NCBI GenBank assembly: GCA_022605955.1
Contig: JAKCOZ010000005.1
Coordinates: forward strand, 53,073,762-53,137,761
Length of the DNA stretch: 64,000 bases
Direction: 5' to 3'
Origin: Rallus limicola
Taxonomy: Eukaryota > Chordata > Aves > Gruiformes > Rallidae
A program made the position numbers and the translations under genes. The notes below the pieces were generated by a model. It did not search any database, was not told the DNA's origin, and saw nothing but the letters and a program-made list of their open reading frames with translations. This document shows, piece after piece, positions 1-10,872 of the stretch; position 1 is the first letter of the stretch, and the number at the start of each line of letters is the position of its first letter.

Positions 1-165
1 CTTCAGGGATTATTGATGCTGTGGGATCTTTAAGCATTAGATTACAGTGAAAGCCTCCTTAAAGACATGACTCATCAAACTGGTCTGGTAACGAAACCTC
101 AGGCATTTCTACCATGAGAAAGGACTCCTTCTCTTGATCCTGAGATACACATTGTTTCCTATTAG

Positions 166-691
166 GATCATAGAATCGTGTGGGTTGGAAGGGATCTTAA
201 AGGTCATCAAGTTCCAACCCCCCTGCCATGAGCAGGGACACCTCTCATTAGACCAGGCTGCTCAAGGCCCCATTCAACCTGGCCTGAACACCTCCAGGGA
301 GGAGGCAGCCACATCCTCCCTGGGCAACCTGGGTCAGGGCCTCACCACACTCACAGTGAAGAATTTTTTCCTAATATCCAATCTGAATCTACCCCCTTCC
401 AATTTTAAACCATTCCCCCATGGCCTATCACTTCCTGCCCTTCTAAAATGTCCCTCCCCAAGCTTTTCTGTAGGCCCCTTCAGGTACTGGAAGGCTGCTG
501 TAAGGTCTCCCCGGATCCTTTTCTTCTCCAGGCTGAACAAGCCCAATTCTCATAGCCTGTCTTCAAAGGAGAGGTGCTCCAGCCCTCTACTCATCTTTGT
601 GGCCCTCCACTGGACCCATTCCAACAGTTCCATGCCCTTCTTATGTTGGGGACTCCAGAATTGGACACAGTACTCGAGGTGAGGTCTCACC
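166..691 (-). mobile_element. CR1 LINE 3' fragment, 5'-truncated
   Basis: Read on the minus strand this is the 3' part of a CR1 non-LTR retrotransposon. The plus strand begins with the reverse of the CR1 tail (ATCATAGAATC), followed by the complement of the GGTTGGAAGGGATCTT 3'UTR block. The minus-strand frame 546-334 encodes the C-terminal part of ORF2, with the pieces GLFSLEKKRIRGDL and [15 protein letters not shown]. The homology stops abruptly near 691, as expected for 5' truncation during target-primed reverse transcription. Frameshifts and stops show it is inactive. The 182-residue plus-strand frame at 134-682 is only the antisense of this element. Confidence 0.93.
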
Positions 692-3600
692 TATTAAATT
701 ACCTCCTGTTCTGTCATGTTTGATTAAGTATGATGAGATAACCTGATGTGTGTTTGTGCTTTGCAGATTGCAAGATGAGCAGAGCTGTGGACTTCTTGAA
801 GACACGGGCTAGCCCAACTCTGCTGTCCATCAGGTGACTTGCATATCTCATATCCTGGGGTTTTTTGTGCTCATCTGCATGGAGGTATGACAAGGTACCT
901 TTGAGAAGAGAAGCAGAAAACATGTATTAAATGTAGCTAGTTGATTGTCTACCCTTTTTTTCCAGGCCCAGAAAACCTTTTCTTCCATGGCTGTGTTCCT
1001 ACTTTGTGATCTTGTATTAAAATTTACTTTACAACTATTATTTGAGGTATCTTAGCCCTTGGTACAGCACAGTGTGCAGAGCCCAGGGGAATTCAGAGAC
1101 AGCTGGTACATCTGTGTTGTGGAGCTTGGATCTGGGCAAGGAAACAACTGAGGCCTGGTGGCAGCAAAGTCTGCTAAGGCATCGATTTGGTGCTGCTAAT
1201 GCAATTGTGCTGGTGCATCTAATGCTGATCTGAAGCTACCTTTGTTCATCTCACATGCCATACATTAGGGATAGGCCTTCAGTGTCCCTGATTTCTCTGC
1301 AAAATTAGGAAGTGCTCGTTATTACTTCCTCCTCCCTGCCTTAGAGAAGTGTGATTCATTAAAGATGTTCAAGTCCCAAATACTATGGGGAGAAAATTCT
1401 AGAGCTGTATGGAAATATATTGTGAGGACACAGAAATAATATCTGCTTTGCAATTTCTCTGCTGTCACTGCATCTCTTGGGGATTCCCTTTCCCACCCAA
1501 AGTTCACTAAATTTGTGCCATCTGCTAGGTGATGTTCTTGGGAAGCTTTTGGTGCCCAAGGCAGTGCTCCCACAACATGATGGGAGTTGGTACCTTTAGT
1601 TGCATTGCTTGGTTGAGAAATTGCTGATAGGAAGAGTCTGCACCAATTACAAGTAATACATGCTGAAGACTGGGGAGGATGTCAGAATGCTTAAATCTAT
1701 TCCAACACAGTTTTGTTGAACATGCGTTTCTTGAGGTCTCTGGACTCCTGGTCAGCATCTCTGTGATTATTGTCTGGCCTTTGCCACCTCAGATTTAGCA
1801 TGATGTCAGGCTGTGAAATTGAGCTCTTCTAGACCCTTCTCTATTGACTGACATTTTGACTCCTGCTGACATTGAACTCCAAGAGGAGTTCTGTGCTCAG
1901 AGGCTGGGTCTGAGCAAAGAGACTACTCTAATCTTTAAGATGAAGAGACGTCTTAGACATGCTTGAAGTGGGAAACCTGTAAAGCTCATGAGTGCCAGAT
2001 TTTTTAATGGATTTTAATGTGCATGTGATTAGGGACTCTTAGACCTGAACTATAAGGCATGAGGTCTTAACATAAGGAGGAACTACTTTCTAACTCTTCT
2101 TCTCGTGTCGGTTCAGTTTGTAGTCTTCTGTTAGATGAGTTTGGCAAAACAAGTCTGTTCATGTTGCTACTGGTTCAGTTCCCACAAGAACTCCCATAAA
2201 GACAAAGTTGTGAGAGTTTCTGACAAACTTTGTTTAAACAGTTGAAGTCTATCGCTCTGCAGATGAATTGGCTGTACCATGAGTAGGGAATATAGGTCTC
2301 TATATATCCACAGCAATTTGTAGGTGCTGCTTGTATCTTCTGGGTTGTTGGGTTGTTTTGTTTTTTTTATATTATTAGCCAATAGCACTACCTGATTGAT
2401 TTAAAGTCTCCCTGATGCCTGATTAGAAGTCAGTAAATTCAACCAACCCCCAACAATGTTAAGAACTTCTAGAATGTGCTCAGTAACTGGAGGAATGAGC
2501 TGAAAACCAAAATATGATTTAGCCATTGTGCAGGTGCCTCTGTATCTACTAAGATTTTTAAAATTTTGTTGTATTATGATTTGTTATGATCTTTATTCAT
2601 ATTTGAATCATGTGCAGGAGAAGTTTCGGATCTTTGATGTCAGACCATAAAGAAATGTAAAAGCAATAATTTCTTCCAAATATTGTGTTCCAACCTTCAT
2701 GCAGATTGCCTACTATAATCCTGCTGAGAAATAGTCATCCTCCCCAACGTGTTTGCATGATGCATCCTTTGAACTCACAGTGATCTGCAAACATTTTAAC
2801 TCATAGAAAGAGTCATTCACTTGCTGCCTTGTAAACAAATGGAACAATTAACTGTAAAATGAGATAAAAAGGATGATGTGGGTTTTTTTTCTTTTACAAC
2901 CAATACTGTGTAAAAAATCTGGGTTGAACAGAAATGTCCCTCCACCTCAGCACTTGGCTCAGAAGTATGTCTTAATTAACTATGAATGATTTCAAGTCCA
3001 GATTTGCCAGTTTTCTATATTGCAAAACTTGTACGAGTGCCAGAATTTGGCTCTGTGTGTTTGTGTTTTCAACCACAGTGGCACTGGCCAAAACTCTATG
3101 TTTTTCCTGACTATCAGGTTGCCTGGAGGCAACTGAACTCCAGAGCAGCTTTGGCTGCAGAAAGCCTGACTTTTCCTGTGCACAAAGATGAAATGAGACC
3201 TTCACATGGAAGTCTTTTGGCACGCACAGGAATGAAGGAAGGGAGAAGTCAGTCATCTAGGAGAGCCCAGAAACCTTGCAACTCTCAAAATAGTCCCATC
3301 TTCTGAAATTTCCAACCTGATTTCGAGTCTGATGCCTCCCTGAAGTAATGGTAGTGACAGTCACAAGCAGCTGTGTGCTTGGACGTCCACTCACATCAAG
3401 TGCAACAACTAGATTGCATTCTGGCAGAAAGTCTTTAGGAACACTGAGATATGCAACGATGACAACACTTTACCAGACTTTCAGAACTGCTACCTTATTC
3501 ACAACTGCCAGATAGCCTTAGTGTAAGTCAAGAATTTCCTCTTGTAAGATACTGTTTTGCTAGTCCTGTTGGGGGAATCTCTACAGACCTATGAGCTGCA

Positions 3601-4200
3601 TGCACCATGTTGCAGGACTGATTTTTATTTGAGGGCAGTGGGAGGTTTCAGCCAGCTATGTTCCATATCACAGGGTCTCTAAGGCATCTCTTTGGTAAAC
3701 AAGGCAATATTTTTGTACATCAGTAGCCAGAGCATAGTTCTTGGGATCTGTTTGGGTTACCATGCCAAGGACGTGTGGGTTGTACACCACAATCTACATA
3801 CTAAAGATGACCCAAGAGAGTTGTGTCCATGTCAAATAGTTTCCAAAAGGCTAACTGTGCTTACCTGGATTTCTGATGTCAGGAAAGGAGAGAACAGTGT
3901 TAAGCCTTTAGATAGGAATAAAGCAAATTTATGGCTCTTCTGAAACCCTGTAAGGAGGAGATTAGGGGAAGAAACAGTGATTAAAGTAAATTTGCAGTCT
4001 CGTTTAATAAGTTATGACTAGGCTGGGAAAAAGCTGGCAGAAGAATGTTTCTGAAGCCTTTTAAACCAAAACAATCCCAGCTTGATGGGAAAATCATTGC
4101 GCCTTCCAGGAATAACTCATATGCTAACAAGGATGCTATATCTTGTTTCCTTCCAGTAACATCTATGGGTATAACTATGTGCTGCTATGGGTATAGCAGC
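692..4200. other. Non-coding interval, no gene recognised
   Basis: This is AT-rich unique-looking sequence. The longest frames (about 106 residues on plus at 2986-3306, and a 94-residue frame on minus over the same bases) lie opposite each other, match no family I recognise and have no splice context. I treat them as chance. I see no RNA gene or repeat array here. Confidence 0.6.
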
Positions 4201-4545
4201 CTTCCAGAACACGAAGGGGTCCACAGGAAGGCCAGAGAGAGACTGTTTGCAAGGGCAGGGAGTGATAAGACAAGGAGGAATGGCCTTAAATTGAAGGAAG
4301 TTAGGTTTACATTAGATATTAGGAAGAAATTTTTCATTATGTTGGTGGTAAGACACTGGAACAATTTGCCCAGAGAAGTTGTGGATGCACCTTCCCTGGC
4401 AGTGTTCAAGACCAGGTTGTATGGAGCTTTGGGCAAGCTGTTCTAGTGGAGGGTGTCCCTGCCAATGGCAGGGGGATTGGAACTACATGTCCTTTCCAAA
4501 ACAAACCAGTCTGTGAGCCTGTGGTTCTGTGATGCTATGGCTCTG
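4201..4545 (+). mobile_element. CR1 LINE 3' fragment
   Basis: This is a plus-strand CR1 3' end. Residues translated from about 4240-4446 give the ORF2 C-terminus ([18 protein letters not shown], then [18 protein letters not shown]), ending at a stop after GKLF. The 3'UTR follows, with the TGTCCCTGCCAATGGCAGGG block and a degraded octamer tail (GGTTCTGTGATGCTATGG). The 5' edge lies in the ORF2 stretch equivalent to 'YLKG', near 4201. The frame is fairly intact for about 75 codons, but the element is heavily 5'-truncated. Confidence 0.92.
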
Positions 4546-4680
4546 AATCAAGACTAGAGTATGCTGTGCCTTGTGCTATGCAGGCATGTTAGGCTCTCAA
4601 GATGGTTCTGAAAAGCTCTTTGGGCAGGAGACATGGGGTGGGAGATGACAGGGGAAGAAAGGATGTAGGAAACAGGGAGG

Positions 4681-4727
4681 TAAAGAGTAACTGGTAACTA
4701 AAATAAAGAGTAACTGGTAACTAAAAA
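4681..4727. repeat. 23-bp tandem duplication
   Basis: The unit TAAAGAGTAACTGGTAACTA plus a short A run occurs twice head to tail (4681-4703 and 4704-4727), identical apart from the final A-run length. It resembles a recent replication-slippage duplication. Confidence 0.9.
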
Positions 4728-7700
4728 TAAAGGTAAGGTCAATCTAAGTTAAAGGTGTTTCCTGAGTTCCCATGGTCTGCCTTGTCTATATATCCCAAAC
4801 TTACAAATGTTCTTGTTAAAAATGACCCATTTCAGATTGTATGATTCCTTTTTTTTCCCCTGTAATTTGAAAGATTTGAGTGTTTCTCAGCTTCATTTTG
4901 CTGAAGACACTTGGACAAGAGGATTCTCATAATAATAATATGCTATTGGTAAATACACACTTACCTAACTTCTTACACAGCTCTCTTCATCAACTTCCTC
5001 TTCTCAAAGAGTACTTAATCCTATTGAATGGCAAACTGATATCCAGGCAATAAGGCAATTTTTGGGAAGGCAGTTTGCCTATGGAGTGAGTTAGGTTCTC
5101 TCCACTGCCCTTTCCTAAAGGGTCCATATTAGGAGAAAAGTTGATGGTTGGATGGGTTGTGATTATTATCAAGGATTTCCTTGGTAGCCATCCCTTTTCA
5201 TTTGGTGGTAGAGTATGCATCCCAATGTTGTACCGGTGTTTCTGGCCAAAGGAACCTGTAACACAAAGCTACCTGTGAATACAAGAAATGGGAATGTTCT
5301 TGCAGTGTGGCCCTTCTGTTTCTAGGGAAATCACTGCAAAATGTAGAAAGGCACAGAATTTAAATAGCTTTGTAAAAAAAACCCACCTCAAGTTAAAGCT
5401 TCAGGATATAATCCAGTATTTCTTAGGCTTGAAGAAGTTGGGCAGATATGAATTTACCCTTCCCAGCTTGTACTCCCTCTGGGAATAGACCAGAGTAGGA
5501 AATATGCAGTAGAAAAGGGACTGTCACTGTTTTCACAGGATGATGGTTCAGGGGCAGATTCCTTTGGAGGGCCTGCTCTTGGCTCTACACTTTCCACTTG
5601 GCAGTGGTTTGTGTAGCATAGTGTGGGTGGGAACCTCTGCAGTAGTGTTGTTAGGTTTCTTCACTGGTGCTCTCTAGCCTGAAATGTTCCAGTCTCTGCA
5701 TTTCCTAAAAAAATATGTGGGAGCACATTCTGTTTTGCAGGAGATAATGGGTAGAGTACATTTGTGTAGCTCTCACCTGTCTTAAAATATTAATTTTCTA
5801 TGACTAATGAATTCTCTTAAATTCCTGTAAATAAAAAATGGGAACAGATTTACTGGTGGAAGGAGTCCCAGCTCAGCAGCTTTTTTCAGCTCTAGACAAC
5901 TGCCACTTTGTTACACTACTTTCATTGATTTGTAAATATTGCAAAACATGATGAGTTTAAACTTTCATGCTTTAATGTGAGTTTGTGGCTGCTCTACAGG
6001 GGAGGATTAGGCTGGGAGCTTGAACATCAACCTTGGTAATTGATAAAAACATACAGGAGGGATAGGGGAGGAAGCTTCCTAGGGTGCAATTTGAGTTCAT
6101 CAGCTGCATGGCTGGGAATGTTGTTTCCAGGTAAGAACGAAGAAACAGAAACCTCTTGGCTGAAACATGGGAATGAAAGATAATGGTAAAGGTCTGAGCC
6201 CCTTTTTTGCTCCATCTAAAAAAAAGGCTCGATCTAAAAAAAAAAAGTTATATTTGTTTTCCTTTCCCCCTTTTATGTGATAATTTATTGACACTTTGGT
6301 TACAAATCTCAGACACAACAGAGAAACAGCCTTTGTTCTGTCTAAGCCTCTCTCAGGAATGGAGTCCTAAACCCCCAGATGATGCAGGTGGCTTCTTGCT
6401 GTATGAAATTAATCTAAAGCTGCCAATTGATAGTTGTGTGGGGCTGGCCAGCCCCTAGCCTATTCACATTCATTCATTTAAGCAACTTAGACCAATTCCT
6501 TGACTTGTAAGAGGATCCCTACACAGTCTGTTAGCTTTGCTGGGTTGCTATAAACCCTTATAATTTGAAGTAAGGATGCTTGCTGGATGCAGAACATTTT
6601 CTGTGGTCAGATTATGTTACTAGCTGTGAGCACCTGGCTCTTTCAGTGTATGGTGTTTGATCATATGATTAGCCTTTTGTGAGCCAAGGAATAATTTCCA
6701 TATTGACTCTCTTTTTCTGTAGTTTTTCTTTCCAGAATTGCTCACATACTGTGTATAAATCACACAACTGAACTGCATATAGAGCAGGCTTCCTTTATGG
6801 TTTGTGACTGTATGAAATATGTAGCCTGTATTTTGCGCTCAGAGCAGTTAGAAAGAAAGCATGTAAGCTTTTGGAAAGCATCCTGAAGGTGTTTTCAACA
6901 TCTTCATTTTTAGGTGTCTGGCTCGAGAGCTCTTTAAAGAGTTTCTGCTTTGAAAAATTTATTAGAGTAAGCAACAGGTTATAGGTAAATTCAGGCAACT
7001 GCAGTCATTAGTGGCTTCAGCAATTCTGAGGCCAGAGGCAAGGAGAACTACAAGACTTGGCATATGGAGAATGACTTACACATTGGAAGCAGTAATAGGT
7101 GGGCCCTCTTCCACCATCATTTGTGATCTGAGAGATGCAAGAACATCCTACTGGTTTTAAGGTGGGTGTATCACCCTTAAGCCAGTCCTCAGGATCGGTC
7201 TTACTCTATTTAGCAGTCATGGCTGTGTCAGATGTACGGGGTTGTAAAGGTTGCTTATTGTCTTCAGGAGTGACTATGCAGCACACTTGTATCTTCTGCA
7301 TGTCCAAACATGATGTTTTTCCCCCTGTATATCCAGTAGTGGAGGGTGAACAGCTCTAATAAAATTTTATTTGCCTCACTGATGATATGTGGGACTCTCA
7401 TGCAGAAGAGGTGTTAGCTGAGAGCAAACCTACATCAAGGTATATTGAGGTGGCAGTAGATCATGTAAAGTCACCTGTCAATGTAGGTTCCATTCTTCCG
7501 GGTCTTTTAAAGAGACATGCACAAGGGGATGCAGCTGGGTTTGCTGCAGTTGTGCTCAGTGAGGTGTCAAAAACATGTGGGAACAGTGCTGGCCATCCAT
7601 GTCCCTCTGGCACTCGTCAGGGAGCTCTCCAGGATTTGGCCTGTTATTAGCAGTTCTAAACCGATGATTGCTCACAAATCCATTTAAATAGATGTAGAGA

Positions 7701-7937
7701 CTTATGTGTGCTTAATCTAAAGCCTGATTACTTGGGTTTTAGGCAGCAGGGATGAATTTCACCCAAAATTGTTTGGTGCTCTCAGATTGGTTACTATTAT
7801 TATTGCATTAGAGATATAGAGAGTTTGACTGGCTGAGAGGAGTGTATAATACGCACTGGTGCAATGATCACAGCCCTCAGGGACTAAGATTGCTTTGCTC
7901 TGACCATTATACCTCACCGCATACCTAAGTATGCAAC
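4728..7937. other. Non-coding interval
   Basis: I see no supported gene here. The only structure noted is a small imperfect tandem duplication at 6209-6247, with two copies of GCTC[C/G]ATCT followed by an A run. Open frames of 62-87 residues (for example 7135-7359 and 7387-7650) lack recognisable domains. Confidence 0.55.
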
Positions 7938-7960
7938 AAAAAAAAAAAAAAAAAAAAAAA
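7938..7960. repeat. Poly(A) run, A23
   Basis: An uninterrupted run of 23 A. No recognisable retrocopy body lies upstream and no flanking duplication is visible, so I call it a mononucleotide microsatellite. Confidence 0.9.
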
Positions 7961-10200
7961 TCCCCTGAAGTGTACTGCCTGTCATGTCTTATTGCTTAAT
8001 GATGTAGCCAGAGGCAGACCTGACATTAAGGCCATTCTTCCCTCCCAGTCGGAATGCATCTTTAATCCCATCAGAGAAGCTGCATTTAGAAACTGCAAGC
8101 TCAAAGCTGTCACTTTGTTACTTTAATGAGCCCATTCCTCCATCAAGGTAGTTTATTCTCTGGGAGCTCAATGATAGTGTTTGAATACTGGATCTGTATA
8201 GTGTTAGTGCCGGGCTCTTAACAGCATAAGAGCCGCATGAATCTCTGCTTTCATAAGATGGGTCAGCTGGGCATGGGGAGAGGTGGGTAGGATGGAGGGA
8301 ATCGGCTGAGCTTTGCAATCTGACCATCACAAAAAGAGGACTCCTGAAAAGCTGAAACCTTATTAAGGTGGGGAGGGGAAACGAAAATAAAGAGTGTAAA
8401 AAATTAGTGCAAGCTTTCTCTTTAAGCAAGGATTGCAGCACAGTATTGCGCTGACAGTGCTGGGATTCACCTGCCGCTGTCAGCAGCACTGCCAGCTCCA
8501 TTTGCTTTGCTTAGTTTGGCTTTCCTTGTCTTGTTTTGCCTGGACGACTCCTTTAAACTAACAGGACTTGGCTGTGGCAGAAGGACCAGACTGCTGGCAT
8601 GCAGTCTTCTTCTATAACTGTATCTTATTTTTTTTCCCCTACTCCCCCTACCACCTACACTCCCTCATTTTCAGGAATTATTCTGGACTAGACAAGCTAG
8701 CAAGGGGGTGTGTGCTTATACAGCATATTGAGCCTAAGCTGGAGCCATTGTGTCAAGCCTTCAAGTGTTTTCTGCCAAGAGTCTCAGGCCTTGAAACCAT
8801 GTAATAGATCCCCAAATTCAGCCCCAGTTAATTACCAATTGCGTGCATGTCAACATGGAGAGACCAGACTTTTCTTATATCTGTAAGCCATGAAAACACA
8901 CTCGACCTGGCTGTAGATTTTCCATAGCCTCCTCCTGAGGTTGCTGAGGCTGCTTGCGCTTGCTCGGGAAGCAGAGGGCATGTCCAGCTGGCTCTGCAGC
9001 GCCTGGCGCTCAGCCCATCTTGCACACTCACCTGCTATTTTGCAAGCTGTCATATGCCTGCTTGCACGCTAAGAAAAGGCTCCTGTACAGCTTTTAGATA
9101 AAATATTAATGAGTGGTGGAAATTTATCTAATAAAAGCATCCCACCATGGCTGTGTGAAGAGGAGAGTTAGAGCTTTACTAACACCCAACCTTTGTCACC
9201 AAGGAAAAGCTCTGCATGTTGTCCTTCCTGCCACCACCAGCACTTTGGAATAAGAAGGCAGCTGTCAGCATGTCCATAGGTTGGAGAGGAGGCAGCAAGG
9301 ATGGCAAAACACCAGCAGTGTTTATTAGTTGATCTTGTGGATATTACTAATCTCTTCTAGTTGTGGAGCAGACTGGTGTATTTTGTCCTTTGGGATGCCA
9401 ACTGTGAATACAATGCTGGATGCAAAATGCTTCATGCCCAAACTTTTTTGTCACTTAACCTGGCTAAAGTTACTTTGTGTTACACTGAAAGGGAGAATTC
9501 TCCACCATGAAGTTTACTGTTCACGGAATAAGGGCAAACAATGATGTCCCAGGCATAGAAGCAGTGTTTCCTGCCACTTGTTTTGGAGAAAGGCTTAGGG
9601 CTCATAAGTTTATTCCTCTTCCCCCCAGCTATGCCAGCTGATGATCTACAAAATGGGGTTGGAGTGTTTAGCCTCGAATAACAGGTAGCCCTGGGGACAC
9701 TGCCCTCATCTCGGTTTTAATCGGCACACTGTTGGAATGCAAATAACCTCGGGTGTTTTTGGGGGAAGGTCACTGGATCAGTAGCAGTTTTCCCCCTGGA
9801 AGCTCTGACATACTCATGAGTGCATGAGAGAGATGTTTGTGTGTGTTTTATCTTTGTGCACTTATTGCTTCTGTCATGAAAGTGCTTGGACATAATTTAA
9901 AAAAAATACATTTCCTTAGGCCTTTTTTTCTTAAAAAAAAAAGGATGTAATTCTCCATAATTGTGTTCCACAAAGCATCGTATCAAAATTGTCTCCGGTC
10001 CACACTCTTGTGCTTCACTTACTCTCCTCTTCCTGCTTTAAGAAATCTTCCCTGTTGCTCATGCCCCAAATACATGACTCACAGAATAAAAGTCGTAAAA
10101 CCAAATCAAAGTGAATACTTTTTGTGGAAAATGTTAAATTGTTGCTTTTTGCAAATTGAAATGTTGTAATACAGTTTTGCTGTTTTAGTTAACACATGAC
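7961..10200. other. Non-coding interval with conserved-looking blocks
   Basis: I find no gene. Three stretches have the look of conserved non-coding sequence (AT-rich, homeodomain- or octamer-like motifs, CpGs kept): 8041-8500, 9061-9150 and 9660-9760. The last contains ATGCAAAT, an octamer motif. An 8-bp stem with a 6-base loop sits at 8213-8234 (GGCTCTTA / TAAGAGCC). Conservation itself cannot be tested from one sequence. Confidence 0.35.
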
Positions 10201-10288
10201 TGTGGTCATGGGTTGGAATCCAAGGAAATGCGGCTCAACCCACAGGCTGATTGATACTGTGATACAAAATTACCACATCAACAGGCAG

Positions 10289-10362
10289 AATGGGTTCTCC
10301 GGCACCATCTAAAATTCTAAAAAGTTTTACGGTAAGCCAGCATGTGCTGGCGAGAACCCATT
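10289..10362. repeat. Inverted repeat (hairpin) inside the LTR-like element
   Basis: AATGGGTTCTC at 10289-10299 is the exact reverse complement of GAGAACCCATT at 10352-10362, and pairing continues imperfectly outward. The loop contains a second, compact inverted repeat (CCAGCA-TG-TGCTGG, 10337-10350). Confidence 0.85.
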
Positions 10363-10719
10363 GTGCGGACAATCACGGAAGGCGTTGAACATACAGGTCA
10401 GACTACTTGCAGAATCTGTGGGTTTTGCTAAACAAACAGAAACATTATCTGAAACCTGCATTGAGCTTCGATTTCCTTCAACCCTAGGCCCATGACAGTT
10501 ACCGGGAAAGTTAAGATAAAATCAAGCGATTATCCCAGACAAAAGAGATGTTTAAGTGTTAAAAGCTCATGCATACTAATTTTCCTCACTAACGGGAAAC
10601 AAGGATTTGCCATATGTATTACATCATGTCATGAATGGGGTACTTTGGTTGAGTCAGTAAACTTCTGAAATTGTTAATCTATAGTTAAACGGTGGGAGGG
10701 ATTTCGGACTGGAAAATGG

Positions 10720-10727
10720 TATAAAAA
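10720..10727 (+). promoter_or_regulatory. TATA box of the LTR-like element
   Basis: TATAAAAA lies 63-70 bases upstream of the AATAAA signal at 10790, the spacing expected for a short LTR with a compact R region. Strand assignment depends on the LTR interpretation. Confidence 0.45.
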
Positions 10728-10872
10728 TGCTACGTATTTTGACCAATAGTGTGCCCACTTTTGGGTTACCCGCTCTTGCAAGAACGTATAATAAATTAAT
10801 AACTGCTTCACTAACGGATCTACCTCGAGTCCTTTTTTAGGACCTTTTTTTTGTATTTCTAACATTTTTACA

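Larger units (their letters stand above)
10201..10872 (+). mobile_element. Probable solo LTR of an avian endogenous retrovirus
   Basis: The segment starts TGTGGTCATGG and ends in ...TTTTTACA, giving TG...CA limits; an alternative end is the TAACA at 10860-10864. It has a TATA box (TATAAAAA, 10720-10727) and a polyadenylation signal (AATAAA, 10790-10795) 70 bases downstream, followed by a T-rich U5-like stretch. It carries many CpGs while both flanks are CpG-poor, which marks it as a discrete and fairly young insertion. An inverted repeat at 10289-10299 and 10352-10362 could form a hairpin. I could not find a clean target-site duplication and see no internal retroviral genes, so a solo LTR is the best reading. 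A non-autonomous DNA transposon is the alternative. Confidence 0.5.

Noticed and set aside
134..682. 182-residue open frame on the plus strand
   Set aside because: It is the antisense of a minus-strand CR1 3' end.
2972..3306. Open frames on both strands over the same bases (106 and 94 residues)
   Set aside because: Mutually overlapping, no recognisable domain and no splice context; best explained by local base composition.
7938..7960. A23 as the tail of a processed pseudogene
   Set aside because: No coding similarity upstream and no flanking target duplication; poly(A) retrocopies are also rare in birds.
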